NCBI GenBank assembly: GCA_022828595.1 | Contig: JAKGHH010000001.1 | Span: forward strand, 125,624,999 to 125,688,998 | Reading direction: 5' to 3' | Length of the DNA stretch: 64,000 bases | Source of the DNA: Nelumbo lutea | Lineage: Eukaryota > Streptophyta > Magnoliopsida > Proteales > Nelumbonaceae | In this document: piece after piece, positions 44,715 to 57,495 of the stretch | How the letters are laid out: each line of letters begins with the position of its first letter | How positions within the stretch are numbered: the first letter of the stretch is position 1 | The notes under the pieces: generated by a model | Database searches by the model: none | What the model was told of the DNA's origin: nothing | What the model saw: only the letters and a program-made list of their open reading frames with translations | Made by a program: the position numbers and the translations under genes

Positions 44715-45892
44715 TTATTGAAGGTAGTTGTAAATCTTTTGCCTTATGTAGAGCACAGGAAGTGTGCAAGGCATATATCTTTGGCATTGGTCACACTTCT
44801 AAACTAGTTGGATCACGTCCTCTTTCATGTATTTCTCTAAGGACATAATTTCCCTTGTCAGTGAGCAAGCATCTTACTTCTTATCTATGGAAATGCGAAG
44901 GACCTCTTGTAAAGCTTATCTTCTAGTAGTGTGTACCAAACCGACTTGCACGTGGTCTTTTATGCCTCATTTCTATCTTCTAGTAAGTGGTTGTGACATA
45001 AGTACGCTCAAATAGGACCCATTCAACTAAGTTCCAATTGAACTAGGCATATTGACTTGTTTTCAACACTGGGACGAGCTAGTTCCTCGATGTACACTAT
45101 TCCGTTGAAGTTTAACCTTGTCAAGTCAACAAGTTTTAACAAGGTGTCAACTCGGGTTTTCTCTAACCGTAGCACTTGTTGCAAGGTGAAATCCTAAAAC
45201 TCAACTTCATTGTTCGAGACTAGGAAGCCAAACCAAAGTGCACACTCTAATGTGTGTGGTATGCCCAAACTTAGAAGGATAAGACTAGCTTCATTCCCTT
45301 TTTGTTAGAGGATCTGTCTATATGCAAAGTCCATGTGGGTTAGAGGTCTTCAGGGATTGGGACATTGTTGTTTCTAAAGGTGAACTGAATGAAAAAATCC
45401 ACTAGTGCCTAGGCTTTTATGGCAAGCCTCAACTTGTATATAATGTCAAATTCCTTGATCTCTATAACCCAGTTCATCAATTAACTTAAGGTCTCAAGTT
45501 TTTGTAGTATTTACCTTAGATGTTGGTTGGTTAAGATGACTTGTATGAACCTGGAAGTAGGGTCTTAGGTTCCAAGTCTAGGTTACTAGTGCAAATGCAG
45601 TCTTCTCCATGTTGGAGTATTTTGTTTTGGCATCGTGGCGAACCTTGCTAACATAATATACAGGCTTCTACATCCTAGTGTCTTTTAAGACTAGCACTAA
45701 GCTAACTTCCTTATCACCTACTGGTAGGTATAGGTAGATTTTCTCTCCTAGGTTTGGTCTGACAATCGTCTATCCATTGGAAGTCTTTCATTTTCTTGAT
45801 AGTTTGAAAAATGGTAATCAATGATCTACTAACCAAGACATAAACCTATAGAGGGATGCTATTCGGCCAGTAAGCTTCTACAACTCTTTGAC
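44715..45892 (-). pseudogene. Ty3/gypsy pol remnant: RT end, two RNase H regions, integrase zinc site
   Basis: Minus strand, reading down from 45892: KLTGRIASLYRFMS (the RT/RNase H connection), GEKIYLYLPVGDKEVS and YYVSKVRHDAKTKYS (first RNase H, about 45,750-45,620). Then LECALWFGFLVSNNEVEF (about 45,250-45,199) is the second, archaeal-type RNase H found in the Tat/Ogre branch. An integrase linker (EDKLYKRSF, about 44,900) and the zinc-site half KCDQCQRY (44,799-44,775) follow. Many stops; no LTRs. It is cut at 45892 by a CACTA terminus. Confidence 0.75.
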
Positions 45893-46395
45893 CACTACAA
45901 GAAAATAGAATTGTAGCTATAGGTATATAGCTATGGACTAGCTATGGTTAGAAAACATAGCTACAGTTGTGATGGCTATAGGTAATAGCTACAGATGTTA
46001 TCCATAGCTAAAACTAACCTATAGCTACGATCTATGTTTGTGGCTAAAGCCTGATTCAATAATTATATGTGCAGTTTTAACTATGGTTTTTTAGTTAACT
46101 GTGACTACAAATTTGACTCTATAGCTACGGTTTGTTTTACAACCGTAGCTAAGTGTTGCTCTATAGGCATGATTTCGAAATGCCTGAAGCTATAACATTT
46201 AGATCTGTAGCTATGGTTTTGAGATGACCAAAGCTAAAAATATGAATCTATAACTACAATTGACTTTGACCGTAACTAAAACTAAAAAACTATAATTAGG
46301 ACTTGGGCCATTCGTAGCTAAAATAAGAACCTATAGCTACAGTCTAACATGAATCGTAGTTATGGTTTTTAACTATTCGTAGATAAAATTGTTGA
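45893..46395 (+). mobile_element. CACTA (En/Spm) terminus with subterminal repeats
   Basis: CACTACAAGAAAATAG at 45893 is the canonical plant CACTA terminal inverted repeat. It is followed for 500 bp by more than fifteen copies, in both orientations, of the short word TAGCTA(C/T) or its variants (tatagctac, gtagctatgg), the usual transposase-binding subterminal array. It begins exactly where the gypsy remnant ends, so it inserted into that element. I could not find the opposite terminus in the window, nor a transposase. Confidence 0.8.
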
Positions 46396-46875
46396 TGTAT
46401 GGTTGATGGCATTTTTTTCCTGTATCACACAAGCACAACATATTCCATTCATAATAAAAGATGAAACTTGAATGCAAAAGTCCAATAAAAGATTTTATAA
46501 TGTAAAAATGAATTACACCTCAAGGTGTTTTAATACATTTTAAAATCTATTACAAAGTCAAGGTTCTTGAATACATGAAACTCAATCCCCTCGCCCCCAA
46601 AAAAAATGATGTTCAGCCGCATATGTGAAGTATCTCCTTTAGCTTGTTTAACCTATAAGAAAACAATAGAAAATAAGTTAGAAATCACATTTTTAGAGAT
46701 ATAAAATCATGTATGAAAATCTAATTATTAACTATGCAATATAAACTTAGTTACTTCATTCCAAGCCTAATGTTTAAACAACTTAATTACTTCAACCACA
46801 AATTATGCATCGAGCAATATAATGGCATGGCAATGTGTATTAATTTATATTTTTCCAACAAATAATTAAAATCAA
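46396..46875. other. Possible interior of the CACTA element, no genes
   Basis: AT-rich non-coding DNA between the subterminal array and the coiled-coil fragment; no domain or repeat was recognised. Confidence 0.35.
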
Positions 46876-47240
46876 GTAGAAAACTTAAAAGAAAAGGTCA
46901 ATAATCTACAACTGGAGGTGGACTCTTTAAGTGCACAAATGAGTGAAATGCAAAAAGAAAATAAACAGTTGAGAGAGGAACTTCAGGAAGGAAATGATAA
47001 AGCATCTACAAAGATAAAGCGCTTAATGGATCAGGTCAATGATCTGAAACTAGAACTAGACTCTTTACAATAAGCCCAGAATAATGAGTTAGATTCACAG
47101 TTGGACAAACAAAAGCATGATGCTTTGAAGTTCCAAACAAAAATAAAAAATTTGAACATTGAATTAGAAAACAAGTTTAGCGATCAAGTGGACTTGTTCT
47201 AAGAGAAGGAAAATTTAATAGTTTAGGTACCTCAAATGTA
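46876..47240 (+). pseudogene. CIP1-like coiled-coil gene fragment
   Basis: One frame with four stops (the first about 47,071-47,073). It shows a heptad-rich coiled coil with the repeated signature VNNLQLEVDSL (about 46,897-46,929) and VNDLKLELDSL (about 47,036-47,068). These are characteristic of plant COP1-interactive protein 1-like/myosin-tail-like proteins. No start, introns or flanking exons were found. It sits about 480 bp inside a CACTA terminus, so it may be a captured host gene piece. The family assignment rests on memory of the repeat motif. Confidence 0.58.
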
Positions 47241-47540
47241 ACTAGAGATTCATGGTAGTCTACTCTTTATTTAAGTTGTGTTTAAGGTTGCATTGGTTAG
47301 TCACCCTACACCTAAAATTGGTTAGTCAAATTTCTAATTACTTAATGCTAACTTCATTAATGTTGCTAGAAGCAAATACACAGTTTCAAATATTCTTCTC
47401 CAATTGTCCTTGTGATGTTGAGATAACAAATATGAGAAATTTGTAGCTTTACTGTTGGGCTTGATTAGCTACAAATTGAACTACCCCATCATTGTTGTTG
47501 TCATCTTAATTGTTATTGTTGTTGATGATAATACTGATAT

Positions 47541-47778
47541 CATAGTTTTTAAGGTGCCAATGAATCTTTTTATATTAAAAAATAGATCCTAGAGTAGTTC
47601 CCTAGGTACAATAACCATATTTCTTTAATAATTATTCATGGTTTTTATAAGAAAAGTATAAATTTCATATTAGAGTATGGAAAATCAACATATTCAAGAG
47701 AAGAAAAGGAAGAAGGAAAATAAAATTCAAAAAAATTTAGGGGTTGAACCCTTATTTTTGTTATAGGAAAAGAAGAAG

Positions 47779-47810
<32 letters not shown>

Positions 47811-48149
47811 GAAGAAGAATATATGGAAGAGGAAAACGTGCTGATTAGATAAATTTTTTAGTTCTTCCTTACTTATTGGTTCAGGTTTTTAAGTCTTTGA
47901 GGGTTCAATACAGCATTTAGCAATGTTTGTGTTGATCAAACCCTAATAAATAAAAAATAATAAAAGAAATTAGTATATAAACACACAAAATGATTATTTT
48001 AGTTTAATAATGTCTATTTTATAATTATAATCTCAAAAAATAATGAATAAAAAAGTATTTTATAGTAGGAAATAGAAAATTGTTAGGCGATTGGGCAAAG
48101 CGAGCCTCAAAGGACGCATTGTTGCCTAGGCGTCGCCTTGACAACTATG
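47541..48149. mobile_element. 609-bp hAT MITE with perfect 8-bp duplication
   Basis: The left end CATAGTTTTTAAGGTGCC and the right end GGCGTCGCCTTGACAACTATG are imperfect inverted repeats beginning CA and ending TG. Flanks actgatat (47533-47540 and 48150-48157) are identical 8-mers, the hAT hallmark. The interior is AT-rich with a (GAA)n run and no transposase. Confidence 0.83.
47770..47819 (+). repeat. (GAA)n microsatellite
   Basis: About 50 bp of AGA/GAA trinucleotide repeat with one interruption (agtag), inside the hAT MITE. Confidence 0.92.
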
Positions 48150-48157
48150 ACTGATAT

Positions 48158-51100
48158 TTCATTTCTTAGAAGCTATTTTCATGGTTATTACATCTGAAAC
48201 AGGAACAGAATTATACTCTGAATTTTGGCTTATTTTTAATGGAACAATTTGGCTTTTCTTTCCAATTGATGAAAATCCAGTATTATTATTATAGCTTTTT
48301 CTGATGTATGTGGGTAACATTTATGATTTATCTTCACTCTTCGCAGTCTGAAAATCTAGAATTAGAGAGAAAATGAAAGAATTTAGTCTCCAATTTAGTT
48401 GGGTCATTTCTTTTTTAATTTTCTAACAAATGGTTCTTCTCCTGAGTCTAGCCTGTTGAAATCAATCTATAAAATTGGCCAACTTATTCAATAAGTCCCT
48501 GTTTGGACACCTCACTAATGGAAATAAATATTGTTGTTGTTTTATATCACCATCTAAAATTAACAGATTACTGGTTCAAGAACACTAGAAGGAGGTCAAT
48601 CAAAGCTTTCTTGAAAATTAGCTTCTTGCAGTTTCTTGTAATAGCCTGAAGTAGAGCCATTTCTAATGATCTAAGTTTAGGTTAAAATGGTGTATTAAAT
48701 TGAAACGAAATGGGTAGATTTCACACGGAGCCCAAACAAACCTTGAAGTCATGAATGCATTAATTAGGATCAAATTCATACTTGATCAATTATGAATACA
48801 AACAAGAGATATGTCAAACTAGGCAGATTTGAAATGATTGGGAATCAAACCAGTTGATATCCATTTTGTTAAAAAGGGTTTAGGATATGTGACCACAATG
48901 GATTTGAGAGATTTGATGGAAGGGGTGGGGTTGAGAACTATTAGGAGGATTTGCTGCTTTGTGTAGTTCAAGAATTCTTGTTGATTTCAAATGGAAGCCT
49001 AGTTTGAAACTGGTTGAGCCCTAACCGGTTTGCATAGTTCATCTTCTTCAGACTTTGTCCTGGAATTGCTTCACAATCACTCATCTTAGGAAAATGGTAA
49101 AAAGCTTTCTGGGTTGTGGACAGGATAATCAGTGGGCCTAATGGGGTCCATTGTATCTTCTTCCAAATTCTGTTATGTGGAAACATGATTTCATATTCCT
49201 ATTGGACACCATTTGACTCTTAGTCTAGAAGTTATCATCCATGGATCACACATCTACCTGAATTGGTTCATGTTAATTTGTACCCCAAGTGGCTGAAGGC
49301 TTCAGCACCACTTGTTTAATAGAACAAATAGTCATAGTTCAATTAAAGAAGAAAAGCACGTATATAACCATGTGATGGAAAGAACCAAACGTGGTATGGA
49401 TACAATATATAAATAAATTGATAAGTATATAATAAAACTATGAGAAAATATTGGAACTAGTTAAACTGATTGGATGGTTCCTAGTTCAACTGCTAGTTTG
49501 ACCTAAGCCAATGGGTTTTAAATATATTTCCAGTGGTTCACATTTCTAACCTGGAAAGGTTCCTGATTTGTATACTTTAAAGAATGTATGAGCCAAGACT
49601 CTATAAGATTAATTAACAATGGAAAAGAAAATCTTGGATAAGAACAAGGAGATTAATTAAAGTGGATGAGCTACTTACAGACTTGCTAAACGAGAACTAC
49701 ATTGGAGTAGAATAAGTTTACATAGTATCACCATGCTTCCTATAAGATTGTAAAGTGAGTTTCTTTGTAATTTAGATGTCGAATTGCTGACATGTACCCC
49801 CATAGCCATGTTTTCTATAGGCATGTTCTGTATGTGCAACAAATTTAAGCAAGAATATAATTAGACATTTACAGTTTAGCTCTCATTTGTTAAAATTACC
49901 ATTCAAAATCATGAATCAGTGATGAGTGATCATACAAATAAGGCCCCAATAAGAATTAGTTATCATGCAATTAAGGCTCCTATAAACAAGAGGTTATATG
50001 TTAACCTCTTATAATTGTTTTCTACAACAAAGGAGAAAATCTCAAAAAGCAAAGGCTCCAACAACTCATTATAGATATTTATTGATGATGAGATAAATGT
50101 TACATTAAATAAACTTCATTCATGTCTATAATACATACACAGATAGAGAGTATGATCTATGAATTCTAATTTGGAACAAAGTTCTAAACAATTGACAAAG
50201 ATATGCTCTTTATTAGACCCTAGTAGTGGCTAGTGAAAATGAATTATTCATAGTGAGAATCTGCAATAAGTTTATAATCCTCTTAACAATTTATTGAAAA
50301 CAAAGTGAGCACAGTAAAACTACAGCTCATTGAACTAAGTCACTAAGTTGATTAGCAACAACCACCACCAACACCAAAACCTACTCCACCCCTGAATTCA
50401 GCACCAGTAGTGGCACCAAAACCAATACAAAATCAATCATGCCTAAATTCAGGTTCTGACATGGACATAGACACAGGAAACAACCCATAGGAGTGGGAGG
50501 ATATCTATTTTTCTAGTTTTCACCAAATGCTAAAACGATTTAGTGTGAGAGATTTGTCCTACATAAAAAGACATTCATGCTAAGAGCTGTTCTCATGAGA
50601 TGATTGTACTCACCCAATATTTTAGGAGAGAAGTGAGTCAGTTATCTACTATTGGAAGGTGGAAGACTGTTCTATAAATCCTGCAGATAGAGAACATGAA
50701 AAGCCAAACTAGACCAACACTTAAATCACATTAATCAAATGTTTCATTGATCGATGTTACACTAGTTTATGTTGGACTAGACATTTCAGAAAATGTATTT
50801 CTTTTATTAGATTTAAGGTTCAAAGAAGGTCATTACAATATTCGATCTAATGGTGAAATCTAGGCTTGACAAGCATGAGAACATGAGCTGAAGTCTAAGA
50901 ACCACTTTATGCAAGAAAATGCCAAATGGTAGCTAGAACTAACATTAGGTATTAGGTAATGACCATTAAATTTCTTTATACAATTTATATTAAAAAAATT
51001 CTGGAGCCATTTCATATACAAAATGCTACCACACATCCAACTATGCCAATGATTTTTAGTTAGAACCCTAGACCTCAATCTAGATTCTAGTACTTAGTTG

Positions 51101-53389
51101 TTCTTAAAAGGAAGGAAAAAATAAGATAGAATTTATGTATTCCACTTTCCTTCTTTGATAAACATCAAAATAAGTAGGTTTGTCACAAAGTTGCCAATTT
51201 TTCTCTTGATATTTCCTTCTCATATTAGTTTACCAATTATAAGCACATATATTTATAATTGTTCGGTAAATACAAAGTTGGTGCCCAAGCTTTTATAAAC
51301 TGCTAGATTATTTTCTTTTTCTTCTAACATTTAAAGATGGGATTATCTTTATTCCAACATCTAAAACATTGTAAATTACAGAAAATAGTAATGAATCATA
51401 CCAAGGACCAAACGAATGCAAAATTGTAAAACATTGCTTGCTATAATTCCTTTATTTTTACAAAGGCAAAACAAAGGTGTTTCTTTCATCCTCTGTGGAT
51501 GCTAGTAATAAGTCTCTATGTTCCTACATTGCTTGAGCATGGTATGTGGGTGTTTGGGCTATGTTCTTAACCATCTTGTTGTGATAGTTTTGCCTTCTTT
51601 TTTGTTTATTTCCCTTCTAACATTGATATCAATAATTTCTTATTTACTAGTAAGAAAAAATAATGAAACTAGTTAGATGTTATTCACATCAAAGAGCCAT
51701 ATTATAATTAATAAATTTGTAGGAAGTGCATCAACATCTTCATTACCTGACATAGGAACTATGCCTTTGAGTAAGAGTTGGTAGCATGGGAAGTTGGCAT
51801 GAATAGTAAATATGGTGATTCCAATTCTTCAAAAGGTATCCATTATAAGGATGTTTGGAGAATCAATACAAAAGGAAACAAAAACCCTTAAGATATAGAT
51901 ACAAAGATGAATCCAATGTTTTAAAAGGCGTGGGAGGCTAGGCGCTCCCAAAACGCCCGGAGGTGCATGATAGAAGTGGTCAGACCTTTGAGGCGTACGC
52001 CACATGTACAGAGGTGTATGCATCCAGGGAGGCGTACGCTTCTGGCACGCCTTTGGAAAGAGGCTTACTTCTCCCAGATTAATTGCTTTTATGTTTTTTA
52101 TGTTCTAATTGGTGGGGCCACGATTATATCATGGTCCCCATTGTATACAATAATCTTTTAAGTGTAAACTCTTTCGATTATGTTCTAACCCAAACATTAG
52201 GGCTCAAAATACAACTCTGAATTCTGAAGACTCTGAACTGTGCATGTGTGAACTGTGAACTGCGAAGAACAAGACTCACTCAGTTTCAAGTTTCAACCTT
52301 CAACTTCGAGTTCGTGCAATCTGGTATGTTTTTTTTTTTTTTTTCTTTTGTTTGTTTGTTTCTTTCTTCTTCTTCTTCAACACTAGGCAACCTGCAAGTT
52401 CGAGCAACCTGCAATTTATTTCTTTCTTCTTCTTTTTATTTGAGCAACCTGAAATTTCTCAGATGTGGTCTTATTTTTTTTATTTTATTTTCAATTGAAA
52501 TCGAAGAAAGGTTAGAGGCTTGGAGCTGCTGGACCAACCGACCAACCTGGGCGGCTGTGAACTATGACAAAGCTGCAATGGTTTTATGGATAATAAGCTT
52601 CAACGGTTAGTTGTTATGTACTTATGTTCTTCATTTCTTTTTTTCTTTGTTTATTTGTTTCTTTTTTTTCTTGATTTTAGTAGCTCTGTTTCAGCCTTCT
52701 TGAACAGAGCTGCATGAATAAATTATGCCACACAAATAAATTATGCTGCACAGCTATGTTTAATGGACTGAATAGGCAAACTGGACAATACCCAACTGCT
52801 GGCTGTAACTTCATCAGTTCAGCGGTTCAGCCTTCAAATTTTTGCAATGTTGAATTTGATAAACGGTTTATTGATTTTGCTTGTGAATTGTAGTATGTTT
52901 GACGGGTAAAATAGTAAAGGGTTAGATCAACACAAATAAACTTAGAGCTTCTAAAAATTAGGCAAATACCTATGCTTCTTTTTTAAATTTCAGACACAAA
53001 AAAATATATTTTTAACTTTTCAAATCTAAAATTTCAGATTTATCAAATGCCTCTTAATTAGTTCAATGCTGCTGAAGCAAATAATCAAAGGCAAAGAGCT
53101 TTTGCTTGGACAAATCAATTAAGTGTTCTAAAACATGGTACATGTGTAGTTTTTTTCTAGGTGTGATCTAAACAAATGGTGTTAGGTCAGCTTCTTTAAA
53201 TATTGCATTTTTTACTGCCCAAATTTTTTGAATAGCTTCTTTAAACCTATGTTTTCAGTTCATCGTTGACCCAACTGATTGGACTGGTGACCTGGTCAAA
53301 ATACTGATTGAGGTTACTACTACTGGTTATTAATTTAAGAGAAAACATTGATTTGTAACTAACTTTGCAGGGAGATATTGAGTGTTTGA
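48158..53389. other. 5.2-kb AT-rich stretch without recognisable genes
   Basis: Open frames are short and unlike known families. 51917-52070 (tttaaaaggcgtgggaggc and two ggcgtacgc words) resembles the GGCG-rich ends of hAT-like repeats, but no partner end was found. 52325-52440 is pyrimidine-rich with a poly-T of about 20. Nothing else can be supported. Confidence 0.4.
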
Positions 53390-53958
53390 ATTATGAGTTT
53401 CTTACAAATATATAATTGCTCAAATATTTCTGATCTTCTTAAAATTAAAACAAAGAATAGGGCTGAAAAGTGGAGAAGTTTTGCCATGTAGTGGAGGCCT
53501 AACTCTGTTAAACTTGGCAAATAGAAAGAAATTAATATGGTGAAATCTAAAAGAGTAGTAATGCAAAATGTTATTATATATTAATTCCATGACTGATGAG
53601 CTCAATATATAATAATTTATGGTGAGCTCAATATATATTAATGTTATTATATATTAATTCCCTCTTCACATCGCAGCCAGGATAGGACATCTGAAAATTG
53701 TAAAGCTGCTACTAGACACGATGAACGATGAAGAGGTAATGTTGGTGAACAACAATTACAGAACGGCACTTCACCTAGTTGCCTCAGGTGGACATTTGAA
53801 TGTTGTAAAGGCCTTCGTAGAAAAGGAAAGGCGTCTAGTGCTGTTAGAATCTTATCGTGAAACATCCTTCACCATGCTATCAGAAATCAGCATAAAAGGG
53901 TGGTGGAATATTTATTCCTTATCACTCTTCAAGTGTGTGATGAGGCTGATATATGTTA
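53390..53958 (+). pseudogene. Partial duplicate of the ankyrin exon 3 region, cut by element B
   Basis: 53390-53560 matches the intron just upstream of ankyrin exon 3 (about 37495-37700). 53,660-53,935 matches exon 3 itself (IPLHIAA, GHLKIVKLLL, LHLVASGGHLNVVKAFV). The start of the exon is replaced by a duplicated AT-rich word (ttattatatattaattcc at 53573 and 53643). This copy has the base missing from the other copy at the repeat 2/3 boundary. It loses frame at about 53,864 (one base missing in the fourth repeat). Element B is inserted at 53959. Confidence 0.87.
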
Positions 53959-55663
53959 TGTTAGACAGTGTATGTCCTTATCTCCAATCAAATTGATGTA
54001 CTTATTGCCATTTATTGTAAATGAATAAAGTGCACAATTGATTCATATTGTTATAGAATGTTTCTGTATAATACCCTTAAACTGTATACTTATGAGACTC
54101 GTGTTATTTTAGAATCTTCACAGCCATTGGATAGATGCAAAGATTTATCCTGCCAAGGCTGATACTGATATACCGCCAAGTTAGTTGGGGTGGCTTGTTT
54201 CAGTTGTCAGGGTGATACCTGAGGTACATGTAGTGTGTGTTCTTCTTGAAACCTTAAACCAGACCAAATTCTAGTATTGCCCTGTACCTTGGAGATAGAT
54301 GAGCAAAACTATAAAATTACACCTGACCCCTAAATTCGATTATGGTACTGCATTACGTGTCGGATTGAGTTATCTTTGATATGCCACTCAGTTCTTGATT
54401 TCACCTGAGTGGGTGATCATAGTGACAAAATCAACCCCTTTGTCAGACAAAGTGAATAATCGGGGAATGCATTCTCTTTGATGAAAACCTAAACTACCGG
54501 TAGTGAATTTCAAATGTGTTTGAAATTTGTTTTTGCAAAATATATCTGTATATTTATATATTAAGGTTTCGAAATATTTGCAAAAGGTTTTAATTCACAG
54601 GATCCATGTGAATAGAGAGTGCAGCACTGTACCTTGTAGTCGAAGGAGAGGTATTCTCTTGTCGGGTAGTGTTAGATCATTATGAGCTGAGAGGTTAAGT
54701 GTAAGACCATTGAGGGTAATACATGATGGGCAAATTTTGCATCTGCCCACAGTCCTTGGGTTTTCACAAGATGGCTCGACCCAATGACTATTTAGTGTAA
54801 ACGTTAGGTCCATTAAGAGCCCATGGTGATTGACTCAGGGGTTCACTGTGACCAAGAATGAATTCGGCCAGGCCTTGTAACAAAGGCTAACCTGAACCCA
54901 TGTGGTTGATGTTTAGATCAATGCTAAGGTCCCACACCATACAAAGAGAACCAAGTTACCCAACATTTAATGGGTTAATTGAGCAACATGACTTAATGGG
55001 CCTAAAGCGCAACTCGAACTGGGTTTAAATGGTTTAATTTAATAGGACCAACTCTGCAATTATAATCTTATTCGGATTAGCAGTTGGATAAGATAATTCT
55101 TATCAACTTAAGAGTCCTGATCTAAATACTAGATTTAGATTAGAAACTCACTCCTGATGAGATTAGGAGGCTGATCCATAATAGATTATAAGTAGGGGCC
55201 GAATTCCCTATAGGGAATTCATTCTTTCCTGAGCAGTTCTTCTCTCTATCAGTCTTGGCGCCTTCCCAGTTTGATCTCCACCTACTGGAGCTATCAAGAA
55301 TTTTTCTTAATATTGTTTCTTGGTGAGGAAACAATTACAAGTCGTGCTCACTTTGCCCTACTCAGTTCTTGGTGAAGAATCCCAGGTTTCTTGCTAAAGA
55401 ACCCTTTTGTTGATCCAGCCTCAACATACGTTGTATCATATCCAGTGGAGGTGGAATTCCTTTTAATTTCGTATCAGGTATCTCCCTCTTCCTCCCTTTC
55501 GTTTCAAATATGGTTTGGTTTTGTTTCAAGAATGATTCTTGAAAATGCAGTTTTCTAAAATAAGGAATACGGTTCCTAGATGGTAGAGAGAGAAATTTTT
55601 GAAATTTCGCCCAACCTTCCTACAGGGTTCGGCCATCCATAAGATGGATCTCTCATCCCTTCA
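53959..55663 (+). repeat. 5' LTR of element B
   Basis: TGTTAGACAG to CATCCCTTCA, 1,705 bp. The TATA-like TATAAGTA is at 55187-55194. It is closely similar to the 3' LTR but has several indels, notably around 55,440-55,460 where about 30 bp are absent. Confidence 0.9.
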
Positions 55664-55664
55664 G

Positions 55665-55677
55665 TGGTATCAGAGCC
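55665..55677 (+). promoter_or_regulatory. Primer-binding site of element B
   Basis: TGGTATCAGAGCC, one nucleotide after the LTR: the perfect plant initiator-Met tRNA complement. Confidence 0.92.
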
Positions 55678-57495
55678 AGGTTTCACATTCTTGAACCAAA
55701 ATCAGACCCGATTTGAACGTGCGCAAATAGGCAGAATTTGTTTTACCCGATTTGCACAGATTAGGGTTTTTTGCTGAAAATTCGATTTTTAGCTATGGGC
55801 AATTGATCTAAAATTAAATCTTTTATTTTCTGCAATCTATTTAGAATTTTTCTATATATATTTCTTGAATTTTGGGCTCTTCATATGGTGGAGTTCAAAA
55901 TCTTTTATTGGCGCAAGAAATTTGTGCACCTGCTATTCATTCTATTCATTCATGGTCTATAAATAATTTTTTTTTATTTTTAGACGAAATGTATAGGATT
56001 CAATTCTGATGTAAATTAATAGAGAAATTAGGTTTTTTTCTATTTTTTAGTGGAAGAAGAACCTGGTTCACTTGAAGAGAAGACAATTGCGCAGATGAGA
56101 AATCTACAAACTGCGATTTGCAGAAAACAATCTGCAATCTGTGACTAATTTTTCCTTGCAGGTTTGGATCCACACGAACAGCCCAGTGATGTTTTTCTTT
56201 ACTGATTTTTTATTGTCATTTATCAGTTATTTGATTTCATATCATTTTCTTGAATTGAATCTTGAATTAGACACCAAGCCCTAGACCCATTCGGCCAAGA
56301 TTGGTCCAAACTGGTTGGACCGAATCAGCAGTTCAAAACGGGCTATTTACAACCCTGATGATTCACATATGGGCCAAGGATCTTATGGCTAATTGCAAGG
56401 TGCAATTTGGCCCACCTCTATAAAACCCAGTTTTAATTAGTTAAAACTGCTTTAGCCCAAATTCAGCGCAAATGCTATATGAGCCGAACTACTATTTGCA
56501 AATCATCCCATATACCTAGATAATATTATATGATAATATTATGGGCTGCGAATGGGCTGAAAAGGTTTTAAATTTTAATTTTTTGTTTTTATAGTTATTA
56601 AATTAATTAGATCAATTGTGGATAATTATGCATGTGATGTATGTGATGGATATGTTGCGTACATGGGCCATAAGTACATAGCCCATGTCAATTCGATAGT
56701 GGCTCTTTCGCACACCTTGGCTGAATGCACATCATTGACGTGGTGTCTATAAAATCATTGGATGATCTCCCTGCATGATGGGCCCCATATCAACTTCCTC
56801 CCAAAAAAGAACTATGCGGAACCCTAGCCTTTTAGGGCCCATCTAAATCTGACTTTGAGAAAGCTAGTGGAAGCCACTTTGGTTTGGCCTAAATGAAACT
56901 AGGACGTAACTATTCGTTCCCTCCTAAAAATATAAGTGCATGAGATAGGGAGATACATATGATGAACTCTTTAAATGCCTTTCATCATTAGCATGAAGAT
57001 GGGTCGTTCAGTAATGAGGAGATGCACCATAAAATTAGGCTATCCATTTGTTGTTGGATCTGTTGGATTGTTTCATAAGATGATAGGGGCATCATAGACC
57101 GATGTGGGAGGGGCCTATACTAAAATGGAAGACTCTCTCACGGTACCTTAGCGTTCACGAATATGATGGGTAAGCACTTACTGAACAGAAATGTTTAACC
57201 CAAAATGGCAATGAACCTTGTCTGACAGAGGCCAAAGGGAAAACTCATAAGATGAGTGGATATGATCCTTCACAGATGGTTCCATACTATGCAACTGAAA
57301 TAGTTGGCTCCATACACTATATTTGGTTTCCCACATTTCCAAAGACATACTTCGCAATCTCTGTCACTGATATAGGAGGGAAATTTCATAGATGAACAAA
57401 TGGAAATGGAACATAGATTAAAAGCCATATGTATGAAGCATACATGGATCCCTTTAATGTTGTGGACTAATAATCTACCTTGCCTTTTATCAGAA

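Noticed and set aside
48968..49186. Minus-strand 72-codon frame (KMSDCEAIPGQSLKKMNYANR)
   Set aside because: Looked protein-like, but I could not place it in a family; it is short and isolated.
51917..52070. GGCG-rich segment resembling a hAT-type end
   Set aside because: No opposite end or target duplication found, so it is noted only in the spacer entry.
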